64,000 nucleotides of DNA from Mactra quadrangularis (Eukaryota > Mollusca > Bivalvia > Venerida > Mactridae), in contig CM046301.1 of NCBI GenBank assembly GCA_025267735.1, forward strand, positions 59,415,872 to 59,479,871, written 5' to 3'. Numbering within the stretch: the first letter of the stretch is position 1; every line of letters begins with the position of its first letter. Shown here piece after piece: positions 46,501 to 58,500 of the stretch. The notes beneath the pieces were generated by a model. The model ran no database searches. It was not told where the DNA came from and worked only from the letters and a program-made list of their open reading frames with translations. The position numbers were made by a program, and so were the translations under genes.

Positions 46501-49500
46501 ATCTTTGCTGAATCATTATTATACCCCCGCTTCGAAGAAGAGGGGGGTATACTGTTTTACCCTTGTCCGTGCGTGCGTCCATCCGTCCGTCCGTTACAAA
46601 ATTTCCGTCGCAGTTTTCTCAGCAACTATAACATGCAGCAGCCTAATACTTTGCATATTGCTTCATCCCATAGTCCCATGTGGTGTAAAGCGATTTCATG
46701 CTCCTTGCTCATCTACTTCCTGTTTGTCGCATATTTTTAGATTTTTGCGGGGGTATAACTAGTGAGCATTAGCTCACAGATTTACTTGTTTTAAATACAT
46801 TTAAGTAAGGTTTGTAATAAATGAAAACATATTTCATTTATGCAACATTTCTATAAGGTTCAGCATCTGATATTCTGAAGCCTCCAAAACAATGTTTATT
46901 GTAATTATTTTCCATAACATAGCTTTCATGCAGCTTTCATGCTATTTTCGTAGTCTCAGTTACAATTATAATGATAACCAAAAATTTAAACAAAACTAAA
47001 TACCATTTCACAATAAACAGTTATCAAGTTTTAGATAAAAGCTATTCAGTAGGCCTGCAAAGTGAAAATGTCTCCAAACTTTTGGTGGGTACTGTATATG
47101 TATAATTATTTACTGTTAACTTGTCTAGTTGGTTGTTTCTCATCAGTTTAAGACTCTATTAAGATATCTGTGTGAGAAATTCATGTTAAATGATACTTGA
47201 AAGGCTAAATCTCTGGATTTAGCTGTTAAACAGCTACATGTACTTGGAGCATGTATATACATCCAGGGCTTGAATTTAAGCTCACATGATCGCAAAATGC
47301 GAGTGGATTTTGAAAATTGCGAGTAACTTTTACTTGCAAATTTTCGCTAGTTGAAATCGCTGCAAAAATATTTCTGTCCAAACTAAATCAGCATTGAAAG
47401 AGTCAAAAATATTGATAGCATTAGTTAAAGATTCACAGTACAAACATGTTCGATATTATTTGTCTGTCCCACAATAACGCCCTTGTTCTATCTGTAGTAA
47501 TTTTAGTATTATGTTGTTTTTATATTGCATATAATTATGAGTAGTTACTACGTATGTAATTTAAATTTGGAGAACAAAATGTGAGTGATTTTTTTCATTT
47601 TTGCGAGTTGAAATAAAATCAACTCGCAAAAAATTGCAAGTCCATTTTTGTTAAATTCGAGCCCTGATACATCTGTCAGAGACTGACAACTGCTTTCAGT
47701 AGACTAGTGACTGCTGAATCTAATTGAAACAGTCTTTCAATTGACTTTTTAACTTTATTTGCCATCCAGACCAGTAACTTTAAGAAAGAAGCTAGCCTTG
47801 ACCAATTTTTACTCCCCTATAATACAAACTTTTTGTTAATGGGTTTAAGGCATTCCTTTGTGATCATGCTAGTTTAAAAAGGGAAGTAACTCTCACATGA
47901 CAGTCTGTGAAATACGTGCCGCTGAATTTTTACTTGCCCATTGAGCGGACTTGAAAGGATTTTTTGCCCGAATTTAATTTCACTTGCATGGGACAATGGG
48001 TAGTACTAATTTCAAAGACTGTGGTAACAAAGACAACCATCGTATTTAATGAGAATCCCATCAATTAAAGTTGGTAAATTAAAAGTAAGGTTTCTAAATG
48101 GAAAGAAATCATAATCAATCATTGGAAATAATCTGACGACACTTTTCGATCAATCATCAATTGTATAATCAAAACATTTACTCAGGGTTTTCATTAAAGA
48201 TTTCCAAAAATATAGGACATTAAGTTGCAATGGTCTAAGTGACTTTGTTTCATATAATAGAATATTAAATCATGCATAATCAACCTATAACTAGTGGTTT
48301 GGTGGTTGTTTATGTTTAATAAAAAATCGATTTTCGGACATTTTTTGTATGCATTTAGTATAGAAAAGGAGCTAAATATTGTCCAATAATGGGGAAATCA
48401 TCGTGGCCGCCCAAAAATATCAACACAGATCATAATGATTTACAAAGTTGTAGTAAAAATGTACACATCATGGTTTAATTAAGAAGAGTTTTATTCCCAT
48501 GAAATGTTTTTTCTTCAGAAATATTAATTATATAAAACTAGTATCTTTCATTGTCAATATAAATAATTTCGACATTAGCGATAATCGATTATTAAACTTC
48601 ATAAACGATTGTCTCCCACTTTTAGTGAAAGGATCGATTATGGGTTACACTTACAATCAATCATCGTTTAATCCTTAATTAAAAGTTAATCTGTATCGTA
48701 ATATTACAGAGACCAGGTACCCCTGAAGAACAAGATAGATCTGTAGAAAGTAATGAAGAGATATCGTCACATGATCAAAGAAAGATTGTACGTAAACAAC
48801 GACCTACACGTAAAACAGAGGTACACGAATCTGAAGAAGGAGAGAGTATCGTTGATAGTGAAGGTAAGTGTTTTATATACGACGTTCTAATACATTCATA
48901 CTTCATCTATAATTTCTATGTTTGAGTTTGTGTGCCCTTTACTGACCTACCCCAAATAATGCCGCCGACTCAAAAAAAAATTATTCCAAAAGTATTATGT
49001 AATAAAAATTTTATTGGTCAGACCATTTTACAATTTTATGCCTACATAGTGCTGACAAGTACCCTTACTCAATTTGGTGTTATGCTCCTCTTCATAAAAA
49101 GTTAATTGAACAGGCCTCTATTAAACTAAGGGTGTAGTACAGGCTCAGTTGGTAGCTCACATGTGTTCTGATCTAGGGGTCGTGGGTTTAATTCGTGGGC
49201 GTGGCATACTTTGGTGGAGCTTGGTAATGAAATTATTTCAACAAAAACAAACAAACAAACAAGTTTACAAACCTTTAGATAGTATAAAATGTCCATAATT
49301 TGTGTTGACGCGGCATTAAACCCATTTTAAAGTATGGGATTTTTAACTGTTTTTCCTGATCTATATAAGCTGCTGAAGTCATGAAATTTTGATGTTTAGG
49401 CTTTAAGAAATTTTGAAGTTTTATCATTGTGAATGTATGATCTATTTTTAGCACACACTGATGAAGATGGGGATTCTAGTATAGAACAATGTGGGTGTGG

Positions 49501-52500
49501 CCGAGAACCAAATATTAGAGGTCATCATGGACATCGTCAAGGTCATATACATAGACATCACTTACATGAACTACATCCAGAAGCAGAAAGTGGTGAAAGT
49601 GAGAGTGAAATGGAAACTAGTGACTCTAGTGAAGGTTTAAATATTGACGGTCTAGTAGTGGAAAGACTAAGACAAAGAACTGAACTAGAGATGCGTAAAC
49701 GGAAATATCTAAAACAACGTGGACATGTTAAAGGTGAAAGTTCAGAAGAAATTGACCCTGAGGAAGAAGAAGAGGAGATAGAATTAGAATCTGATTTCCT
49801 TGACTCGGACGATGAAGAAACTAAACGTATGAAGCTAAAGGTAAACTTGGGATTTGTCGTTAAATCTTGGCCTTGGGCAGTTGATACATGCTAGACTTTG
49901 AATCACAATTTTGATTCGTGATTAGCTCATAAAGTTGTGGAGCTAATTGTTAAAAATAAAGTGTGATTTAAAGTCAGCTTGCATATACATGCTCAGCTGA
50001 CTTTACAATTTTGTACGATAACTCTTGATCGTTAAAATCACATTCAAGCAGATGAACCTTCACAATACCTATTTACACCTTGGTGAGGTGAAACAACTGT
50101 TGGTAAATCACTTTATTAAGGAAATTAGCAGTGCCCGTAGTGTTTCAAACTTGGGACCTCTCGAACCTTGAGCACACCCCCTATCACTGGACCATATCTC
50201 CTTAAAGCCTCAGCCCTTGTGCAGCTAAATAGGCTACACTTAGAATCACATGTTTAATCCTCAGCTTAGGTCATGACCCTGGGATAGTGGTACAATAGTA
50301 GCAGACTAGACGTTAAATTCAGCTACGTAGATTTAGATTAGATTTATGGGGCCGTTGTCTAACGATTTCCCTACGAATCGCTATGAAAAAGCGCTTTCTT
50401 GTAGCTATTCTTCGGTATTAGGAAACGGCTTGCTAATAACGTAACAAACCAAGATGGTGGCCTGTGCTGATGTACAGAAAGTGCTTATTGCAATTGCATA
50501 TTTTAGGGCGATTTTCAAAACATTTTGATTTGTTACAGCCCTTTCGGGTAGCGAATATTTTTTATGCTAGCTCTCGAGAAGTAGCGAAATGAAGGGATAT
50601 CTTGTAGCAAGTTGTTTCCCATGATTTTGCTATGTAGCGATACCTAGCAATATGCTTAGGCAACGGGCCCTTGGCTGCAGAAGGTCATATCTCATAAAAG
50701 TTATACAATTATGTTAATTTTTTACACTCTTGAAAAGTTAAGCAGTTGATTTAGAAATGGGTTTTGGCAATGGCAACTATTCCTGAGAAATTTTATTGAA
50801 ATTTTTAACTTCTAATCCCTGCACAACATAAAGTCACTGATGGGGCTGTTAGTCATTCTAAAGCTAGTGCCTTCCACAAGAATTGAATCTTCACTTAAGG
50901 TGGGTCGGTACCTTACTCTGAGGGAAAAACGAAAAAAATATTATGTTCACCGATTATGATAAAGGTTGGCAGGCAGATACCTTTATGCTTCTTGTTTGTT
51001 TTTCTGGTAACCTTAACGACGTTGTCGTTTTTTTCACGACGTCATTGACGTCACAATGGTTCGCGCTAAAAACAGGCATGCATGTACATTAAACCCACAT
51101 ATTTAAAGTATTGAATGTCCGAGGACAGAGATAATTATACCAAAATGTTTCTGAAATGTTGTTGGATACAAATATTCAGTTCCGATTATCTAAATATCAC
51201 GTCATTCGTAAAGATTGTACATTTCATCACTGAATTTAGGGTTTTCACGTCTAAAAGGTTTCATCAATTGCCGAGTTATAATGTTTATTTTCAAATTAAA
51301 GCAGAACGGTGGTCAAATTCTTATCGCGATTTTTGAAAACTACACACTTTTTGTGTCATTTTAATGAAATAAAAAAGGAAAGTGAACGTTCTCAGTTTTT
51401 CACAATATCGCTTTCAAAGTAAAATTACCTTCAAAACAACGACGTTAATATTACGTTGCGCTGTCGTTGTGATTTTGGGTTATGTATGTAATTTTCTTGT
51501 AAATTCAATTTTGTAGTTTCTTTCCAGTTCTTAATAAATTTCTTGTGACACTCAGCATCTGACCTATTCAAAATTAATTTAACACAAGTCAATCAAAATC
51601 CGCTTCTTCTTATTTTTACAACAAATGCTTTAATCACAACGTCAGCGTAACGTTATATTAACATCGTTGTAATGAAGGTAATTTTACTTTGAACGCGATA
51701 TTGTGAAAAACTGAGAACGTTCACTTTCCTTTTTTATTTCGTTAAAATGACACAAAAAGTGTGTAGATTTCAAAAATCGCGATAAGAATTTGACCACCGT
51801 TCTGCTTTAATTTGAAAATAACCATTATAACTCGGCAATTGATGAAACCTTTTAGACGTGAAAACCCTAAATTCAGTGATGAAATGTACAATCTTTACGA
51901 ATGACGTGATATTTGGATAATCGGAACAAAATGATCGTATGCAAGAACATTTCAGAAACATTTCGGTATAATAATCATTGACCTCGGACATTCAATATCT
52001 CAAATACGTGGGTTTAATGTACTTGCATGCCTATTTTTAGCGCGAACCATTGTGACGTCCATGACGTCGTGAAAAAAAAACGACAACGTCGCTAAGGTTA
52101 CCAGAAAAACAAACAAGAAGCATGAAGGTATCTGCCTGCCAACTTTTATTATAATCGGTGAAGAAAATATTTTTTTCGTTTTTCCCTCCGAGTAAGGTAC
52201 CGACCCACCTTAATTCTTTTGTTAAAGGTTTTATTTAGAAACTAAGATTAGTTTATTTTGTTCAGAAAGTATATATTATTACCTGATTCTTTATATAAAT
52301 GTAATTATACCCCCGCTTCGAAGAAGAGGGGGGTATACTGTTTTACCCTTGTCCGTGTGTCCGTCGGTCCGTCTGTCCGTTACAAAATTTCCGTCGCAGT
52401 TTTCTCAGCAACTATAACATGCAGCAGCCTAATACTTTGCATATTGCTTCATCCCATAGTCCCATGTGGTGTAAAGCGATTTCATGCTCCTTGCTCATCT

Positions 52501-55500
52501 ACTTCCTGTTTGTCGCATATTTTTAGATTTTTGCGGGGGTATCACTAGTGAGCATTAGCTCACAGATTTACTTGTTTTATATTTTTAACTGTTTTTTTAT
52601 TTTGCAATAGTTTTGACTGTTTCCTGCGCGTGCTCTGATGTCACGCTGTAATACTTGAACTGTTACTGTACTGATATAAGGGGAAGTAACAGATACAGAT
52701 TTTAGGCTTTAGCAGACGCTTTCGAATGCATCAAGCGTCATTTGATCTTGATTTAGCAGCCGTAAACATGGCAAGTACTGTTAAAAAAGTAATAAATCAG
52801 GTAATAAAACAGTTATTTTATGTGTGATTTGGGAACAGTCAAACTGTTGTCCCTTGGTGTCAGGAATAGTGTTTTAAACTGTTTCCCTCGGCCTGCAGCC
52901 TCTGGAAACAGTTCAAAACACTATTCCCTCCACCTCAGGCCAACAGTTTGACTGTTCCCAAATTACATATGAAATAACTGTATAATATGTTTATTGTAGA
53001 GATTTTTAGCTCATAATTTACATGAAAATAGTGAAAACAGTGAGGAGGATAGTGAGTATGAAGATGATGAAGAAGATGACGAGTATGATGAACATTTAGT
53101 ACAACATGCCCAGGTCTATCATAGTACACATGTAAGTTTGTGGATTAGATTGAAATTTAACTGTAAGGTCCAGATTCTTTATGGAGTGATCCCTCTTTAC
53201 ATTCTCCCGAGCATTTACACTGTTAAATGAGCTGCAACAAGCTTTCTTGCTGAGTCTAGCCACCAGGCTAGCTCAGTTGGTAGCACGCAAGTCTTCTGAT
53301 TGAGGGGTCGTGGGTTCAGTTCCCAGGCAGGGCATACTTTTATGGAGCTTGGTTATGAAATTATTTTCTACGGACATTCTCCCTTCTACCACTAATTCTA
53401 AATCATGTAGAGCAGTAGTCAGTCACTGACCAAAGTATGTGCTTAGTAGTTGGTTAACAGCTAGATCCAGAGATTTAGCCTTTCCAGGAACATTGAGTAG
53501 GTGGACTGACCACCATTATATGACCTTATATAAAATGTGTTGCTACGGCGTTAAACCCAACAAAACAAACAAACAAACAACAAACTTGCTGAGTGTTTCA
53601 TAGTTGTATGTATCAATCTTGAAAAGTTTTGAGAGGAAGTGAAAGGAATTTGTTTCCTTGTATGTTTACACACAGGTTCAGGATGATTAGAACCAGATAA
53701 AGAGTTCACCTGTCTGTAAGCTCTGCTAAAATCACGAAATTCAGAAATTTTAAAATTTTGAGCATTTTGAAGTTTTCAACCATGCTTACTAAACATTGAA
53801 AAATCTAACTATCAAGGAAATAAGAATTTATTCACAATTTTTTTTTTAACAATTTCGTTCATTGGCATAAAAATAAATTTGAAATAATGACTTGTAAATT
53901 CATATTGTTTTCTTCAATAAGGCTGCTATGCAGAGAAAGAAACATCTAGCTTTGGAACAACATAGAAAAAAGTTGATGGCTAAAAAACTAGCTAAAGGTC
54001 ATTCTGGGAATATGCCAACTGTTGTCAGAGATAGTGATAGGAAAGCTTCCAATAAAGAAGAAGCTAACGAGTCCAGTGAGGTCAGTAAAATAACTTGTTA
54101 ATAGATTTGATATGGGGCTCGTTGCCTAACGATTTCGCTACAAATGGCTATGAAAAAGCACTTTCTTGTAGTTATTCTTCATTAGGAAACAGCTTGCCAT
54201 TTATGTCACAAACCAAGATGGCGGCCTGTGCTGATGTACAGAAAGTGCCTATTGCACATGTTTTTTTTAGCTCGACTTTTCGAAGAAAATGAGAGCTATT
54301 GCTATCACTTGGGCGTCGGCGTTGGCGTTGGTTTTCAGGTTAAAGTTTTTTTATACTCTTTTATCTTTAACACTATCCAAGTTATTTTATTGAAAGTTGG
54401 TATACTTATTTAGTGGGACTATATTAACCATACTGTGAAAGGGGATAACTCTGGATTAATTATTTTTTGAGTTATTGCCCTTTTATACTTATAAAATTGC
54501 AAAATATGAGGTTAAAGTTTTTCCTATGTAGAATATCTTTAATACTGATCAAGATATTTGACTTAAAGTTTGTATACTTACTTGTCGGTACAATATCTAC
54601 ACAATTCTGAAGGGACGTAACTGTGGCTGAATTACTTTTGGAGTAATTGCCCTTTTATACTTAAGAAATTGCAAAATATGAGGTTAAAGTTTTTCCTATG
54701 TAGAATAACTTCAATACTGATCAAGATATTTGACGTAAAGTTTGTATACTTATTTATTGGTACGATATCTACACGACTATGAAGGGACGTAACTGTGGAT
54801 GAATTATATTTGGAGTAATTGCCCTTTTATACTTAAAAAATGGCAAATTATAAGGTTAAAATTGTTCCTATATGGAATATCTTTAAAACAAATCAAGATA
54901 TTTGACTTTAAGTTTGTATAATTAATTATCGTTACTATATCAACACAATTTTAAAGGGAGGTAACTGTGGATGAATTATTTTTGGAGTTATGCTCCTTTA
55001 TACTTAAACATTTAAGATTAAAATTTGTTCTAATGGGATATTTAGTACTTTCAAATGCATTTGAATAAAAGTTGGAATGCTTTTTCAAAAGTTCTTCATC
55101 TATCCGACTATAAAGGGACATAACTCTGGATGAATTACTTTCAGAGTTATTTCCCTTTATACTTTAATATTTAAGATTAAAGTGCGCTCAAACTGAATAT
55201 ATTTTGTTTGATAGAGAGTGAGTATGCTTTTTCATCAGTACTACATCTACTTGACTACAAAGGGATGTAACTCTTTGTGAATTATTTTTGGAGTTGTGCC
55301 CCTTTTCAACTTTTAAATTAGGGTTGAAGTACTTTAAACTGAAATATTTTCAATACTAACCAAGATATTTAAATGACAGTTGGTATGCTTATTCATCAGT
55401 ACTAAATCTACACAGGGACATAAATTTTGATTATTTTTTGGAGTTATTTCCCTTTACTTAAATGATGAAACATGTTTAAATTGAAATATTAATAGTTCCT

Positions 55501-58500
55501 TATAAAGAATTTTAAATGCAAGTAGGTATGCTTATTCTTTGATACTATGTCTACTTAACTTTGAAGGGACGTTACTATGGATGAATGTTTTAGCAGTTAT
55601 GCCCTTTTTATATTTTAAAAATATGAATTGGTAATCATTGTTTGACTGATTTATTTCCTTTAAAAAGCTAAGTCCTGTCTTGAAATCATTTTTGTTTAAA
55701 GATATGCCTTGCCATGAACAAAACACTCGAAAAGTCGAGCGCGCTGTCCTTGGACTGCTCTTGTTTGGGAATTTTGAAACCAAATAAGTCTTTAAAAAGT
55801 ATAAAATAAATGCAAAAACAAATGCTTATATGAACAATTACAAATATTAATTTATCTCAGTTCATCTATAGTCAGCGAAACATTAAAAACAAATTTTCAG
55901 CAAACAGGAAGTCACATTTCTGCGTAAGCAGCCATTTTGATTCGTAACAGCGCTCTCGGGTAGCAAAGATTTTTAGCTCGACTTTTCAAAGAATATGAGA
56001 GCTTTTACTGTCACCCGGGTGTCGGCGTTGGTGTTGCATTGGCATTGCAAATCAAGGTTAAAGTTTTTACAAATCTAAATAACTTCAATACTATCAAAGA
56101 TATTCAACTCAAACGTGGAATACTTATTCATCATCACTACTTCCATCTTACTATCAAAACCCAAATCACCGATTTCTAAGAACTGAGAAAAGTCAAGCGT
56201 GCTGTCTTACGGACAGCTCTTGTTTATGCTTGTAAATGAAGAGATATCTTGTAGCAATTTGTTTCCTATGATTTTTGCTATCTAGCGATACGCTTAGGCA
56301 ACAGGCCCATGGTAAACTTAGACTATAAAATGCCATTATTTTGTATCAAGATTAATGAAGCAAATAAGTTTTCATTCTGATTGCAAATTAATCTAAAACT
56401 GTAAGAGACTAGCTTTAAATGTTTTAACACTACCAATAACATAAAATAAACTTAAGAGAAATTTATTCAAGTGGAAGACTGTCTCTCTGGCCATGCCCAT
56501 TGTCTATAAGGTGAATATTGACAACTATGGTTGTAACTTAAATAAACTTGTACACATTTTAATACAGAATCCGAAATCATGGGTTCTGGATTGCAATTTA
56601 ATTGGCACTCACTGCAACCAATTTATGGAGAATGGAATTGTTGCTGCAAGCATGATGATGAATCATGATCATCATTATCGCCATTGTCATAATGCTAGTT
56701 TTATATAAATGTTTCAGAAATTAGATATTGTTACTACAGCTGTTCCTATGGTAGATGAGAATGAAGACATAGTAAAAGTTGATGAGGAAAAAATTGATAC
56801 TGAAGTATATGATTGTAGTCATGTTACTGAAGTTATACATAAAAAACATGCTAGGCATGCTGGGTAAGAATTTAGTTATCATTATTTTATAACTAAGCCT
56901 TTGAGAAAGGAATGAAGCCTGCGTGGTGCACAAGTCTACTGCTACTGATCAGGAGGGAGTGGAGGATGGTCGCGGGTTTGATTCCTGGCCAGGGTATACT
57001 TTAGTGAAGTTTGGTCTTGAAATGATTTCTGTGGCTAATCTCCTTCCTACCACTGATTCTAAATCATGTTGGGCAGATGTCAATCACAGATAGAAGTGTA
57101 ATACTGGTTAAAAGCTTACGTCCAGAGATCTGGTCTAGGGCAAGATTGCTTTTTTTGTCAAGGTATATAGATGCTCATATAAGTTTACTGGCAGCAGCTG
57201 GCTATTGATGCATCATTTCTTAGTACAAGAAAGTACTATTTAATTGTTTGGTACTTCAGTACTTATGATCAATGAAAATAGATAACAATATTGTTGTTAG
57301 AGGATTATCAAACCCATATTGTTGTTAGAGGATTATCAAACCAATATTGTTGTAAGGGGATTATCAAACCCATATTGTTGTAAGGGGATTATCAAACCCA
57401 TATTGTTGTAAGGGGATTATCAAACCCATATTGTTGTAAGGGGATTATCAAACCCATATTGTTGTAAGGGGATTATCAAACCCATATTGTTGTAAGGGGA
57501 TTATCAAACCCATATTGTTGTAAGGGGATTATCAAACCCATATTGTTGTAAGGGGATTATCAAACCAATATTGTTGTAAGGGGATTATCAAACCCATATT
57601 GTTGTAAGGGGATTATCAAACCCATATTGTTGTAAGGGGATTATCAAACCCATATTGTTGTAAGGGGATTATCAAACCCATATTGTTGTAAGGGGATTAT
57701 CAAACCCATATTGTTGTAAGGGGATTATCAAACCCATATTGTTGTAAGGGGATTATCAAACCCATATTGTTGTAAGGGGATTATCAAACCAATATTGTTG
57801 TAAGGAGATTATCAACCAATATTGTTGTAAGGGGATTATCAAACCAATATTGTTGTAAGGGGATTATCAAACCCATATTGTTGTAAGGAGATTATCAAAC
57901 CCATATTGTTGTAAGGGGATTATCAAACCCATATTGTTGTAAGGGGATTATCAACCAATATTGTTGTTAGGGAATTATCAAACCAATATTGTTGTAAGGG
58001 AAATATCAAACCAATATATAGTATTTAAATCAGGGGGGTTAGAGTTTGGGCCATAGATTAACAAATACTAAAATATTTTATTTGTTATTTGGTCATAAAA
58101 TTATTTCTATGGCCATTCTCCATCCTACCAATGATTCTTAATTATGTTGGGCAGTTGTCAGTCACTAATGAAAGTATGTGCTTAGTAGTTGGTTAACAGC
58201 TAAATCCAGAAATTTAGCCTTTCCAGGAGGAGTGAGTAGGTTGACTGACTGCCGTTATGTGACCTATACAATGTGTTTCAACGGTGTTAAACCCACAAAA
58301 ACAAAAAACAAATTATTTCTTATTTCAGTAGTTACCACGGTGAAGGTATAATGAGTCCAGATGATGGTAGTTGTCATAGTTCACATTTAAGTAATAAATC
58401 AGAGAAGAATATGGCTGACTTTGATGGGGAGGATTTATTAAGTGATGATGAACTATCACAGATCAATGCACATGCTCATTTTGGACATTTATCTAACATG

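Larger units (their letters stand above)
54114..56308. mobile_element. 'GGGGCCGTTGTCTAACG' element, copy 2, split by two insertions (intron 18)
   Basis: The host pieces 54114-54268, 55768-55974 and 56226-56308 follow the order of 50348-50670. The segments 54269-55767 and 55975-56225 are AGCTCGAC elements inserted in it. Confidence 0.75.

Noticed and set aside
46492..46762. 82-96-residue frames at 46492, 46505 and 52258
   Set aside because: They run through copies of the CCCCCG mobile element, so similarity between them is repeat identity.
51115..51991. Two convergent 73-residue proteins, nearly identical
   Set aside because: They are the same foldback arm read from each side; AT-rich, no domain, no splice or start support.
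53010..53131. Alternative acceptor for USP34 exon 17 at 53009
   Set aside because: It would shift the frame by 10 bases; the 52999 acceptor keeps phase.
57287..58012. CRISPR-like direct repeat array
   Set aside because: 28-base units are contiguous with no spacers, in an intron of an animal gene; it is a minisatellite.
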